Positions 1 to 9,348 are shown, counted from the first letter of the stretch. The stretch is 64,000 nt of DNA from Streptomyces sp. SID8374 (GCF_009865135.1 NZ_WWGH01000001.1:1922001-1986000), one strand, 5' to 3'. Notes: generated by a model from the sequence alone, not told the origin. Numbers and translations are program-made.

Positions 1-3000
1 CCCCGGCCTTGCCGTACCGGAACGTCCACGGCAGCTCGCCGGAAGGCGTCAGCGTCGTGACACGGCCGACGGCGTCGTAGGTGTAGGCCGTCTTCAGCGC
101 GGGCGAGATCCGCGGGTCCCACTGTTCGCGCAGGCGCCCCGAGGCGTCGTACGCGTACTGGGAGACCACGGTCGCCGTCGCGGTCGCCGCGCCCGGAACG
201 GTGGTCCACAGGCGGATGCGGTTCACCTGCCCGGTGACGTCACCGAGCGTGGAGCCCGTGGCGGTGGTCGCCGTGGCGTACTGGTACTCCATGATCCGGC
301 AGCCCTTGGTGGACGGCGTGCCCGCGCACGTCGTCGCGGTGGCGGCCGAGGTGGGGGCGATCACGTACTTGGGCCGGGCCAGGATTTTCCCGGCCACGGT
401 GGTCTTCTCCGAGATCACCGTGGTGGTGGAGTTGCCCGTGGGGAGGGAGGTGTGGCTCAGCTGCCAGGTGGTGGCGGCGGGGTCCACCTTGGTGAACACC
501 GAGGCGGCACCGTCGGACTCCTTCAGCGTGAACGAGTCGGTCAGCGAGCCGGTCAGGGCCAAGGCCTCGGCCCCGGTCTCCGCCTTCCAGGTGCCGCCCG
601 GAGCGGCGGTGAACCAGACCTCGTCCCCGTCCACGTCCACGAGGGCGACGGAGGACGCCGACGTGCGGCGCAGGGAGACCCAGTCGCTCTCGGTGAGTTC
701 GGCGACGGTTCCGCCGGTCCACTGCGGGCCGAAGATGGCTGCCTGGCCATCCTGCTGGGATCCGGCCGCCGGGCGGCGGGAGGAGAAGGAACGCGTGGCC
801 GACAGGTCGAACCCGGAGGCGTCGGTGGCCGACAGGCCGAAGTCACCGGTGAGCAGGTTGACCGTGCCGGGGCCGGCCTCCTCGCTGGGGGCCTGGCCTG
901 CGTTGCGGTCCACGGTGATGCCGTTGGCCGGGGAGGCGTCGGTGAGGGTGCCGTCGGTGAACAGCGCACGTACCTCGACCGCTCCGTCCTCGGTGAGCGT
1001 GTCGGTGACGTTCCAGGTCAGCGCCTCGGACAGGCCTGCGGTGACACCGGCGGGCCAGGCGGTCGGAGTGGAGCCGTCGCCCTTGCGGCGCACATGGGCG
1101 ACCGGAACGTCCTTCCAGGTGTCCGTCTCACCGCGGCGGTACTGGAAGCGGACCCCGGTGTCGGTCGTCTTGCCCTGCGCCGACAACTCGCTGCGGCGAG
1201 CCGGGCGGTCACCGTCCCCAGGAGCCAGCAGCGCGGCACCGGACCCGGCGTAGAAGATGTGCGTGCTCTGTGCGGAGACGTTGCCCGCCGCGTCCTTGGT
1301 GCGCGCGGTCAGGGTGTGCTTGCCCGCGCGGAAGACCGGCCTGACGGTCACGGCGGCGCCTGTGGTGGCGGTCTCCTGCCACGCGCCCGAGTCGATCTTC
1401 CACTGCACGCTCCGGACGTCCGTGGCAGGCGGTGTCAGGGTGAAGGCGCCGGTGAAGTCGCCCTTGCCGTCCGGGGTGCCGGACCACTGCCCGGCCGGGA
1501 AGTCACCGGACGCGATCTTCGAGACGGCGGGTGCCTTGGTGTCCACAGTCAGCGTACGGAAGGCGGACCAGGCGCTGTTGGCCGAACCGTCGCCCGCCCG
1601 CGAACGCCACTTGTAGACGCCCTCCGGCAGTGCGGCCGGCGTCCAGGTGCCCGGGGCTCCGGAGGCCACGTTGGCGGTGGAGCCGGTGCGCAGCGCCGCG
1701 GTGCCGTTGTTCAGCCACACCTCGTGGTCCAGCCGGACCTGGCCGCCGTCCCCGTCGATCGCCTTCGCCGACAGCGTCGGTGTCGTGTCGTTCGTGGCGG
1801 CCTGATGGGCGGGGGCGACCAGCGTCGGGACACCCGGGATCGAGTTGTAGGTGACCGAGAGGTACGGCGTCCTGGAGGCGGCGTTACCGGAGTTGAAGCG
1901 CTTCCAGCCGTACGGGTCGCCCTCGTCCGCGGCGCGCAGCCCCAGGTGGTTGGAGCCGTTACCGTTGGCTGCCCAGGACTTGACCATGGCCGTCACATCG
2001 GCGTTGACCCAGCCGTCGTTGCACGCGCTGGAGAAGCCCTTGGTCTGGGTGCTGGTGGCCTGCTTGGAGCCCCAGGAGGGCTGGTTCGTCCAGCGCGTCC
2101 CCGTGCCGGCCTGGCCCGCGGTCCATACGTCCCAGCCCTTGGGCGTGCAGGACCACGAGTGGAAGGAGTACAGGTTCAGCTTGGCCGCGGTGATCTGCTT
2201 GCCCGTGATGTTCTTCATCGGGAACGACAGGAACGACCGGGCGATCTGCCCCGAGCCGTTGTTGCCGATCTTCAGCTCGGTGGCCGCCGACTGGTCGGTG
2301 CCGTACCCCTGCTGGACGAACGTGTCGAAGGTCGCCCCGATGTTGATCGCCGGGTCGACCGTGACCGGGAACTCGGTGTCCTTCGCGGCCAGGAATCCCG
2401 CGTCGGGCGTCATGGTCAGGGTGACCGTGTCGCCGTCCTGGGCCACCTTCACGCCCACCTTCGCCCGGTGGGTGTGCTCCCCGGAGCGCTCGTCGACGCG
2501 CGCGTCCCACATCACCGGCGAGGGCAGCACACCGGCCACCCCGCCCTTGGCATCGGTGAAGGTGACCGAACCGTCCTTGCTCGCCTTCGCGGTCAGCCCC
2601 TTCGCCGTCAGGCTGTAGGACACCTCCCCGTTGGCGTCCACGGCGGAACGGTTCTTGAGCTCAAGGAACTGCTCGAAACCGGTACGTGTCGACTCGATCA
2701 GCAGGTCCGTCGCCGGAAGCGCGTCCTTGTACCGGGCGATGGTGTCCTCCTCGCCCTCGACGACCGGCGCGGGCAGCGCGCCGAACCAGCCCAGCTCCAT
2801 GCTGCGGCCCGTGCCGTCCTCCAGGGAGACCAGCGGCACCGACACTCCACCAGCCTTGCCGGCCTGGCCCTTCGAGCCCTTGGGCGCGGCATGCCTGCCG
2901 CCCACCTTGAGGTCGTGCGGATGCCCGACCGCCTCCAGCGAGCCGTCCGGAGCCTCCCTCAGCGACGGGTCGACCGTCTGCCACTGGCCTCTGTCGTCCT

Positions 3001-3388
3001 CGAACCGGACGGGACCGGCGTAAGCCTCCTCGGTCACCGTGCCGTTGGGGTTCACGTACACCGTCGACGTCTCGGTACGTGCCCCGAGCACCTCGATCCG
3101 CCGGTCCTGCATCCGGGCCTTCAACCGGGCGGCCGACTCCGAGTCGGCGGTGGCCGGACCGAGTTCCTTCGCCGCCCCGGCGGCCTCGGCCACCTTCGGC
3201 ACCGCTTCCCCGGGCAGCGCGACCGCCTGACCGGACGTCGACACCACGACCGCGGCCTCGACCGCCATCAGCAGGGACACCGCCACCGCAACCGGACGCA
3301 GACGCCGCATCGGTGACACCCGGGTCATGGGGGGTTCGTCGACACCCCCCGCTTCCGCCTGTATGTGTCTTCGCGGTGGGTGCGTCAT
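1..3388 (-). CDS. Secreted RHS-repeat protein with DNRLRE domain (3' part outside window)
   Basis: Large exported protein of the RHS/YD-repeat class, probably a surface or polymorphic-toxin-like protein. The reading frame is open to the window edge, so about 1129 N-terminal residues are seen and the C-terminus is missing. A hydrophobic export segment lies near residues 31-50 after a basic stretch. Residues about 345-515 read as a DNRLRE domain (TFDTFVQQGYG, then WTNQPSWGS, ending VTYNSIPG). Further on are RTSASSVALVDVDGDEVWFT and, close to position 1, the first YD repeats (YTYDAVGRVTTLTPSGE), the entry to the RHS shell. The ATG at 3388 has an AAGGAG Shine-Dalgarno; ATGs 20 and 26 codons later are alternatives. 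In this family the variable C-terminal toxin would lie off the left edge, so its activity cannot be judged here. Confidence 0.85.
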   Translation of the reverse strand, partial: MTHPPRRHIQAEAGGVDEPPMTRVSPMRRLRPVAVAVSLLMAVEAAVVVSTSGQAVALPGEAVPKVAEAAGAAKELGPATADSESAARLKARMQDRRIEVLGARTETSTVYVNPNGTVTEEAYAGPVRFEDDRGQWQTVDPSLREAPDGSLEAVGHPHDLKVGGRHAAPKGSKGQAGKAGGVSVPLVSLEDGTGRSMELGWFGALPAPVVEGEEDTIARYKDALPATDLLIESTRTGFEQFLELKNRSAVDANGEVSYSLTAKGLTAKASKDGSVTFTDAKGGVAGVLPSPVMWDARVDERSGEHTHRAKVGVKVAQDGDTVTLTMTPDAGFLAAKDTEFPVTVDPAINIGATFDTFVQQGYGTDQSAATELKIGNNGSGQIARSFLSFPMKNITGKQITAAKLNLYSFHSWSCTPKGWDVWTAGQAGTGTRWTNQPSWGSKQATSTQTKGFSSACNDGWVNADVTAMVKSWAANGNGSNHLGLRAADEGDPYGWKRFNSGNAASRTPYLSVTYNSIPGVPTLVAPAHQAATNDTTPTLSAKAIDGDGGQVRLDHEVWLNNGTAALRTGSTANVASGAPGTWTPAALPEGVYKWRSRAGDGSANSAWSAFRTLTVDTKAPAVSKIASGDFPAGQWSGTPDGKGDFTGAFTLTPPATDVRSVQWKIDSGAWQETATTGAAVTVRPVFRAGKHTLTARTKDAAGNVSAQSTHIFYAGSGAALLAPGDGDRPARRSELSAQGKTTDTGVRFQYRRGETDTWKDVPVAHVRRKGDGSTPTAWPAGVTAGLSEALTWNVTDTLTEDGAVEVRALFTDGTLTDASPANGITVDRNAGQAPSEEAGPGTVNLLTGDFGLSATDASGFDLSATRSFSSRRPAAGSQQDGQAAIFGPQWTGGTVAELTESDWVSLRRTSASSVALVDVDGDEVWFTAAPGGTWKAETGAEALALTGSLTDSFTLKESDGAASVFTKVDPAATTWQLSHTSLPTGNSTTTVISEKTTVAGKILARPKYVIAPTSAATATTCAGTPSTKGCRIMEYQYATATTATGSTLGDVTGQVNRIRLWTTVPGAATATATVVSQYAYDASGRLREQWDPRISPALKTAYTYDAVGRVTTLTPSGELPWTFRYGKAG

Positions 3389-3448
3389 GCCGACTCCTTC
3401 ACAAAGGGCATGAGAAGGTCTCACCCCCGCCGGGGACCTTTACATAAC

Positions 3449-3497
3449 CATTGCAATGTGTCGATGATCTTCATGAAAGATGGGTGTAGACACCCAT
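3449..3497. promoter_or_regulatory. Two palindromes upstream of the RHS gene
   Basis: In an AT-richer stretch upstream of the RHS gene are a perfect 10-bp palindrome CATTGCAATG (3449-3458) and an 18-bp inverted repeat ATGGGTGT-AG-ACACCCAT (3480-3497). They lie about 60 and 90 bp upstream of the start codon, as expected for operators. The cognate regulator is unknown. Confidence 0.4.
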
Positions 3498-3566
3498 ACA
3501 GCACGTCATGACGGGGCACCGAGCCCTGACATCTGGGTCACACCGCTGAGGGTGCGGCCCGACGGG

Positions 3567-4223
3567 TCAGCGCAGCTCCCACACCAGCAGCTCCGCCGCC
3601 TCCGCCACCGCGGCCGCCTCCAACCCTTCCGCACCCGTGATCCGGGCCGCGTCACCGGGGCCCAACTCCTCACCCTCCAGGGCGACTCGGCCCCGTACCA
3701 CATGCACATACAGGCGCACCGCGTCCGGCAGCGCCGTGCGCTCGCCCTCGGTCAGGCGGCGCGCGTGCAGCATCGCGCCGGCCTGCGGCAGGGCGTACGG
3801 GGTCGAGTCGGCGATGCCGGGGACGACCGTGTACGAGGGTTCGCCGCCGGACTCCAGGGGGGCCAGCCACATCTGGAGGAAGGTCAACGGCCGCTCGCCG
3901 TCGTTGCGTTCGACGTGGCGGACTCCGGCGGCGGCGCTGAGGTGGGCGACGTCCCCGGCCCGTACGACGGTGGAGTGGCCGGCCGAGTCGCGGTGGGTCA
4001 GCTCGCCCTCCACCACCCAGGTGACGATCTCCGTATGGCTGTGCGGGTGCTCGTCGAATCCGGCGCCCGCTGCCAGGTGTTCCTCGTTGCAGGCCAGGAT
4101 CGGGCCGAAGCGGAGGTTGTCGGGGTCGTAGAAGGGGCCGAAGGAGAGGGCGTGCCGGGTCTCGATACCGGCGTCCGGGTCGCCGCCCCGGTAGCGGTCA
4201 TCGGACCGGTGTACGGAAATCAC
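3567..4223 (-). CDS. Pirin-family bicupin protein
   Basis: Pirin-like cytosolic metal-binding protein of 218 residues, the usual length for bacterial pirins of the YhhW type; some members act as quercetin 2,3-dioxygenases, others have regulatory roles. The first cupin carries FDEHPHSHTEIVTWVVEGEL with the His cluster expected to bind iron, followed by HVERNDGERPLTFLQMW. The C-terminal half is the second, metal-free cupin. I use the GTG at 4223 (reading VISVHRSDDRY) because conserved pirin sequence begins there; the frame is open much further upstream, but that part overlaps fasR and has no pirin similarity. Divergent from fasR. The substrate is unknown. Confidence 0.8.
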   Translation of the reverse strand: MISVHRSDDRYRGGDPDAGIETRHALSFGPFYDPDNLRFGPILACNEEHLAAGAGFDEHPHSHTEIVTWVVEGELTHRDSAGHSTVVRAGDVAHLSAAAGVRHVERNDGERPLTFLQMWLAPLESGGEPSYTVVPGIADSTPYALPQAGAMLHARRLTEGERTALPDAVRLYVHVVRGRVALEGEELGPGDAARITGAEGLEAAAVAEAAELLVWELR

Positions 4224-4282
4224 CTGGCCACGGTAGCCCGGTGGCCCCCTTTCAGGGAGCGGCGGCCACCGGGCCGGGTGCT

Positions 4283-4361
4283 CCCGTACGGATCGGGTCG
4301 GTGCACCCGTACGCAGCGGGCCGGAAGCTCCCGTACCCGACCGCCCCGCACACCCCCGTAC
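4283..4361. repeat. Four phased CCCGTAC repeats upstream of fasR
   Basis: The heptamer CCCGTAC occurs at 4283, 4306, 4330 and 4355, spacings of 23, 24 and 25 bp. Flanks are partly conserved (GTGCTCCCGTACGG, GTGCACCCGTACGC), so this is a degenerate 24-bp tandem repeat in the divergent pirin/fasR control region. It may be a multi-site operator or a decayed tandem repeat. Confidence 0.55.
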
Positions 4362-4428
4362 CGACCGGTAGGCAAGACCATCGCCCCACCCCACCGATCC
4401 ACCGGCCCGATAAGGCAGTCTTGTCCTC

Positions 4429-5628
4429 GTGCCCCGACCCGATCCTGAGCATTCCGCCGCCCACGACGCCCACCTGCATGCCGCGACCCTGAAACGGCTG
4501 GAGCAGTCATCCGGCCGGCTGGCCGCGAACGCGATTGCCCGCATGGACGAATCGCTGCCGTGGTACCGGGCGATGCCCCCGGAGAACCGGTCCTGGATCG
4601 GCCTGGTCGCCCAGGCCGGTATCGCGGCGTTCACCGAGTGGTTCCGGCATCCGGAGACCCCGCAGGCCATCTCGACCGATGTGTTCGGCACCGCCCCGCG
4701 CGAGCTGACCCGGGCGATCACGCTGCGGCAGACCGTCGAGATGGTGCGGACCACGATCGAGGTCATGGAGGCCGCGATCGAGGAGGTGGCCGCGCCCGGC
4801 GACGAGTCCGTGCTGCGGGAGGCGCTGCTCGTCTACGCGCGGGAGATCGCCTTCGCCACCGCCCAGGTCTACGCCCAGGCCGCCGAGGCCCGGGGGGCGT
4901 GGGACGCGCGTCTGGAGTCGCTGGTCGTCAACGCGGTGCTGTCCGGGGAGGCCGACGAAGGGGCCGTCTCCCGGGCCGCCGCGCTCGGGTGGAACTCACC
5001 CGAGCACGTCTGCGTCATCCTCGGCACCGCGCCCGACGGGGACAGCGAGCTGACCGTGGAGGCGATCCGGCGGGCCGCCCGGCACGCGAAGCTCCAGGTC
5101 CTCACCGGGGTCCTCGGCAACCGGCTCGTCGTCATCGCGGGCGGCAGCGACAACCCGCTCCAGGTCGCCAAGGGCCTGATCGGGCCGTACGCGGCCGGGC
5201 CGGTCGTCGCCGGGCCCGTGGTGCCGGACCTGCTGGCGGCCACCCGGTCCGCGCAGGCCGCGGCGGCCGGGCTGAAGGCCTGCCTGGCATGGCAGGACGC
5301 GCCCCGCCCGGTGCTCGCGGACGATCTCCTGCCCGAGCGCGCGATGGCCGGGGACCCTGCCGCGCGGGACCAGTTGGTGGAGGAGATCTACAGACCGCTG
5401 GAAGAAGCCGGTTCGGCGCTTCTGGAAACGCTGAGTGTCTATCTCGAACAGGCGAGCAGTCTGGAGGGGGCCGCACGGATGCTTTTCGTCCACCCCAACA
5501 CCGTGCGCTACCGGCTACGACGTGTGACCGACGTCACCGGCTGGTCACCCTCCGATGTGCGCTCCGCGTTCACCCTCCGGATCGCCCTCATCCTGGGGCG
5601 CTTGGCCGCGGCGGATCCTCAGTCCTAG
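4429..5628 (+). CDS. fasR: FasR, PucR/CdaR-type activator of fatty-acid synthesis
   Basis: Transcriptional activator expected to bind upstream of fabD and switch on the fab operon; in Streptomyces FasR links acyl precursor supply to fatty-acid synthesis. 399 residues: an N-terminal sensory region (about 1-290) and a C-terminal PucR-type helix-turn-helix with AARMLFVHPNTVRYRLRRV near residues 350-368, the signature of this family. GTG start at 4429. It sits directly upstream of fabD with an 89-bp gap that holds an inverted repeat. Identification rests on the family motif together with the fabD-fabH-acpP-fabF context. Confidence 0.92.
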   Translation: MPRPDPEHSAAHDAHLHAATLKRLEQSSGRLAANAIARMDESLPWYRAMPPENRSWIGLVAQAGIAAFTEWFRHPETPQAISTDVFGTAPRELTRAITLRQTVEMVRTTIEVMEAAIEEVAAPGDESVLREALLVYAREIAFATAQVYAQAAEARGAWDARLESLVVNAVLSGEADEGAVSRAAALGWNSPEHVCVILGTAPDGDSELTVEAIRRAARHAKLQVLTGVLGNRLVVIAGGSDNPLQVAKGLIGPYAAGPVVAGPVVPDLLAATRSAQAAAAGLKACLAWQDAPRPVLADDLLPERAMAGDPAARDQLVEEIYRPLEEAGSALLETLSVYLEQASSLEGAARMLFVHPNTVRYRLRRVTDVTGWSPSDVRSAFTLRIALILGRLAAADPQS

Positions 5629-5632
5629 ACTT

Positions 5633-5649
5633 TTGTCGGACTCCAACAA
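5633..5649. promoter_or_regulatory. Candidate FasR operator upstream of fabD
   Basis: Imperfect inverted repeat TTGTCGGA-CT-CCAACAA in the short fasR-fabD gap, about 70 bp upstream of the fabD start. The position suits an activator site. Assignment to FasR is inference from location. Confidence 0.45.
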
Positions 5650-5717
5650 TTCCCCTGACGGTTCTTCGTCCCTGTCCCCACGGGCGTTCCGAGCCGTCCA
5701 CAAGAGAGAGTGTGAGG

Positions 5718-6635
5718 GTGCTCGTACTCGTCGCTCCCGGCCAAGGCGCTCAGACGCCCGGCTTCCTGACTCCCTGGCTCGACCTCCCCGGTGCCGCCGA
5801 CCGCATCGCGGCCTGGTCCGACGCCATCGGGCTCGACCTTGCCCACTACGGCACTAAGGCCGACGCGGACGAGATCCGCGACACGGCCGTCGCCCAGCCG
5901 CTCCTGGTCGCCGCGGGCCTGCTCTCGGCCGCCGCCCTGGACGCGGTCTCCCCCGATGTCGTCGCGGGTCACAGCGTCGGTGAGATCACCGCCGCCGCGA
6001 TCGCCGGTGTCATCGACGACGAGGCGGCGCTCCGCTTCGTCCGTACCCGCGGGCTCGGCATGGCCGAGGCCGCCGCGGTCACCGAGACCGGTATGGCGGC
6101 CCTGCTCGGCGGCGACCCCGCCGTGACGGTCCCGCACCTGGAGAAGCTCGGCCTGACCCCCGCCAACGTCAACGGGGGCGGCCAGATCGTCGCCGCCGGC
6201 ACCGCGGCCCAGATCGCCGCCCTGGAGGCCGACAAGCCCGAGGGCGTACGCCGGGTCGTCGCGCTGAAGGTGGCCGGCGCGTTCCACACGCACCACATGG
6301 CCCCGGCCGTGGAGAAGCTGCGCGCGGCCGTCGGGGACCTCACGGTCACCGACCCGACCGTGCGGTACGTGTCCAACGCCGACGGCCACACGGTCGCCAC
6401 CGGCACCGAGGTCATCGCCCGGCTGGTCGGCCAGGTCGCCAACCCGGTCCGCTGGGACCTGTGCATGGAGACCTTCCAGGAGCTCGGCGTGACCGCGCTG
6501 GTCGAGTTGAGCCCCGGGGGCACCCTCACCGGGCTCGCCAAGCGGGCGCTGCCCGGTGTGAAGACGCTCGCGCTCAAGACCCCCGACGACCTCGACGCCG
6601 CCCGCGCGCTCATCTCCGAGCACGCAGGCGCCTAA
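5718..6635 (+). CDS. fabD: Malonyl-CoA:ACP transacylase FabD
   Basis: Cytosolic enzyme moving malonyl from CoA to acyl carrier protein for fatty-acid (and often polyketide) synthesis. 305 residues. The nucleophile elbow GHSVGE is present, with GQGAQ at the N-terminus, the active-site His in AFHTHHM, and the C-terminal ELSPGGTLTGL. GTG at 5718 is chosen because AAGAGAGAG lies seven bases upstream and the protein then begins MLVLVAPGQG, as in other streptomycetes; the in-frame GTG at 5712 would be too close to the ribosome site. First gene of the fab operon; fabH follows after 13 bp. Confidence 0.95.
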   Translation: MLVLVAPGQGAQTPGFLTPWLDLPGAADRIAAWSDAIGLDLAHYGTKADADEIRDTAVAQPLLVAAGLLSAAALDAVSPDVVAGHSVGEITAAAIAGVIDDEAALRFVRTRGLGMAEAAAVTETGMAALLGGDPAVTVPHLEKLGLTPANVNGGGQIVAAGTAAQIAALEADKPEGVRRVVALKVAGAFHTHHMAPAVEKLRAAVGDLTVTDPTVRYVSNADGHTVATGTEVIARLVGQVANPVRWDLCMETFQELGVTALVELSPGGTLTGLAKRALPGVKTLALKTPDDLDAARALISEHAGA

Positions 6636-6648
6636 GGAGCCCGAGAGC

Positions 6649-7680
6649 ATGTCGAAGATCAAGCCCAGCAAGGGCGCCCCGTACGCGCGCATCCTCGGGG
6701 TCGGCGGCTACCGCCCGACCCGGGTCGTGCCCAACGAGGTGATCCTCGAGACGATCGACTCCTCCGACGAGTGGATCCGCTCCCGCTCCGGCATCGTCAC
6801 CCGCCACTGGGCCTCCGAGGAGGAGACCGTGGCGGCGATGTCGATCGAGGCGTCCGGCAAGGCCATCGCCGACGCGGGCATCGCGCCCGAGCAGATCGGC
6901 GCGGTCGTCGTCTCGACCGTCTCGCACTTCAAGCAGACCCCGGCCGTCGCCACCGAGATCGCCCACAAGATCGGCGCGGGCAAGCCGGCCGCCTTCGACA
7001 TCTCGGCCGGCTGCGCGGGCTTCGGCTACGGCCTGACCCTGGCCAAGGGCATGATCGTCGAGGGTTCGGCGGAGTACGTCCTCGTCATCGGCGTGGAGCG
7101 GCTCAGCGACCTGACCGACCTGGAGGACCGCGCGACGGCCTTCCTGTTCGGTGACGGCGCGGGCGCGGTCGTCGTCGGCCCCTCCCAGGAGCCGGCCATC
7201 GGCCCGACCGTGTGGGGCTCCGAGGGCGACAAGTCCGAGACCATCAAGCAGACGGTGTCCTGGAACGACCTGCACATCGGCGACGTCTCCAAGCTGCCTC
7301 TCGACTCCAAGGGCGAGATCAAGTTCCCGGCCATCACCCAGGAGGGCCAGGCGGTCTTCCGCTGGGCCGTCTACGAGATGGCGAAGGTCGCCCAGCAGGC
7401 GCTGGACGCGGCCGGGGTCTCCCCCGAAGACCTGGACGTCTTCATCCCGCACCAGGCCAACATGCGGATCATCGACTCGATGGTGAAGACCCTCAAGCTG
7501 CCGGAACACGTCACGGTCGCCCGTGACATCGAGTCCACCGGCAACACGTCCGCCGCCTCGATCCCGCTCGCGATGGAGCGGCTCCTGGCGACCGGTCAGG
7601 CGAAGAGCGGCGACACCGCGCTCGTCATCGGCTTCGGGGCGGGTCTCGTCTACGCCGCGACGGTCGTTACCCTCCCCTAG
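6649..7680 (+). CDS. fabH: 3-oxoacyl-ACP synthase III FabH
   Basis: Ketoacyl synthase III that condenses acyl-CoA starters with malonyl-ACP and so sets straight or branched chain type. 343 residues. The catalytic triad is complete: Cys122 in SAGCAGFGYG, His in IPHQANMR and Asn in ESTGNTSAAS. ATG with GGAGCCCGAGAGC upstream; 13 bp after fabD, so co-transcribed and probably coupled. The standard Streptomyces order fabD-fabH-acpP-fabF is kept. Confidence 0.95.
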   Translation: MSKIKPSKGAPYARILGVGGYRPTRVVPNEVILETIDSSDEWIRSRSGIVTRHWASEEETVAAMSIEASGKAIADAGIAPEQIGAVVVSTVSHFKQTPAVATEIAHKIGAGKPAAFDISAGCAGFGYGLTLAKGMIVEGSAEYVLVIGVERLSDLTDLEDRATAFLFGDGAGAVVVGPSQEPAIGPTVWGSEGDKSETIKQTVSWNDLHIGDVSKLPLDSKGEIKFPAITQEGQAVFRWAVYEMAKVAQQALDAAGVSPEDLDVFIPHQANMRIIDSMVKTLKLPEHVTVARDIESTGNTSAASIPLAMERLLATGQAKSGDTALVIGFGAGLVYAATVVTLP

Positions 7681-7743
7681 GCACACCGGACCTTTCGGTC
7701 CGTATGCACGACCCCTGAAGAAACCCACCGAAGGAGCGCCAAG

Positions 7744-7992
7744 ATGGCCGCCACGCAGGAAGAGATCGTCACCGGTCTCGCCGAGATCGTCAACGAGATC
7801 GCCGGTATCCCGGTCGAGGACGTCCAGCTGGACAAGTCCTTCACCGACGACCTGGACGTCGACTCGCTGTCCATGGTCGAGGTCGTCGTCGCCGCCGAGG
7901 AGCGCTTCGACGTCAAGATCCCCGACGAGGACGTCAAGAACCTCAAGACGGTCGGCGACGCTGCCGACTACATCCTGAAGCACCAGGGCTGA
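7744..7992 (+). CDS. acpP: Acyl carrier protein of fatty-acid synthesis
   Basis: 82-residue carrier protein that holds the growing acyl chain on a phosphopantetheine arm. The attachment Ser41 lies in DDLDVDSLSMVEVV, the classic ACP signature. Strong GAAGGAG ribosome site. Third gene of the fab operon, 63 bp after fabH, whose relatively long gap gives space for extra ribosome loading. Confidence 0.96.
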   Translation: MAATQEEIVTGLAEIVNEIAGIPVEDVQLDKSFTDDLDVDSLSMVEVVVAAEERFDVKIPDEDVKNLKTVGDAADYILKHQG

Positions 7993-8068
7993 TCCCAGCC
8001 CGGCTGTGTCGCCACCCGGCGGTGGCGCCGCTGATTCACGACCCTCTACACGTGGAGAAGATTTTCCA

Positions 8069-9331
8069 GTGAACTCGACCAATCGCACCGTGGTCGTCAC
8101 CGGTATCGGCGCAACCACTCCGCTGGGTGGCGACTCCGCATCGACCTGGGAAGGTCTGATGGCCGGCCGGTCCGGCGTCAAGCCTCTCGAAGGCGAGCGC
8201 TTCGCCGAACTGCCCGTCCGGATCGCCGCCCTCGCGGCCGTCGACCCGAACGACGTACTGCCCCGCCCGCTCGCCCGGAAGCTGGACCGCTCGGCGCAGT
8301 TCGCGCTGATCGCGGCCCGCGAGGCCTGGGCGGACGCGGGCTTCACCGCCAAGGCCGGCGAGGACGGGTCCATCGCCCCCGAGCGGCTCGGCTCGGTCAT
8401 CGCCTCCGGCATCGGCGGCGTGATCACCCTGCTCGACCAGTACGACGTGCTGAAGGAGAAGGGCGTACGCCGCGTCTCCCCGCACACCGTTCCCATGCTC
8501 ATGCCCAACGGCCCGGCGGCCAACGTCGGCCTGGAGGTCAACGCCCAGGCCGGTGTGCACACGCCGGTCTCCGCCTGCGCGTCCGGCGCCGAGGCCATCG
8601 GGTACGCCGTCGAGATGATCCGCACCGGCCGAGCCGACGTGGTCGTCGCGGGCGGCACGGAGGCGGCGATCCACCCACTGCCGATCGCGGCCTTCGCCAA
8701 CATGATGGCGATGTCCAAGAGCAACGACGAGCCGGAGAAGGCCTCGCGCCCGTACGACACGGCCCGTGACGGCTTCGTCCTCGGCGAGGGCGCGGGCGTC
8801 GTCATCCTGGAGTCGGCCGAGCACGCCGCCAAGCGGGGCGCCAAGGTCTACTGCGAGGTGCTGGGCCAGGGCCTGTCGGCCGACGCCCACCACATCGCGC
8901 AGCCCGAGCCGACCGGCCGGGGCATCGCGGCCGCCATGCAGAACCTGCTGGACTCCAGCGACCTCAAGCCGTCCGAGGTGGTCCACCTCAACGCGCACGC
9001 CACGTCGACGCCGCAGGGTGACATCGCGGAGATCAAGGCGCTGCGGAAGGTCCTGGGCGACGACCTGGACCATGTCGCGATCTCGGCGACGAAGTCGATG
9101 ACGGGTCATCTGCTGGGTGGCGCGGGCGGTATCGAGACGGTCGCGACCGTGCTCGCGCTGCACCACCGGACCGCTCCGCCGACCATCAACGTCGACGACC
9201 TCGACGAGGCGATCGACGCGGACATCGTGCGCGGTGAGCCCCGGGTGCTGCCCGAGGGGCCGATCGCGGCGATCAACAACTCGTTCGGGTTCGGTGGGCA
9301 CAACGTGGTGCTGGCGTTCCGGTCCGTGTGA
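8069..9331 (+). CDS. fabF: 3-oxoacyl-ACP synthase II FabF
   Basis: Elongating ketoacyl synthase of type II fatty-acid synthesis, 420 residues. Catalytic Cys170 in PVSACASGAE, with the two His in NAHATSTPQGD and SMTGHLLGGAGG. The GTG at 8069 is preceded by GTGGAGAAG with eight bases of spacing; an upstream in-frame ATG would add 21 residues without similarity. Last gene of the fab operon, followed by a strong hairpin. Confidence 0.95.
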   Translation: MNSTNRTVVVTGIGATTPLGGDSASTWEGLMAGRSGVKPLEGERFAELPVRIAALAAVDPNDVLPRPLARKLDRSAQFALIAAREAWADAGFTAKAGEDGSIAPERLGSVIASGIGGVITLLDQYDVLKEKGVRRVSPHTVPMLMPNGPAANVGLEVNAQAGVHTPVSACASGAEAIGYAVEMIRTGRADVVVAGGTEAAIHPLPIAAFANMMAMSKSNDEPEKASRPYDTARDGFVLGEGAGVVILESAEHAAKRGAKVYCEVLGQGLSADAHHIAQPEPTGRGIAAAMQNLLDSSDLKPSEVVHLNAHATSTPQGDIAEIKALRKVLGDDLDHVAISATKSMTGHLLGGAGGIETVATVLALHHRTAPPTINVDDLDEAIDADIVRGEPRVLPEGPIAAINNSFGFGGHNVVLAFRSV

Positions 9332-9348
9332 CCCTGCGCTTTACGGGT

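Noticed and set aside
452..3316. Long plus-strand open frame (954 codons) opposite the RHS gene
   Set aside because: Arg/Gly-rich shadow of the high-GC gene on the other strand; no domains and no ribosome site.
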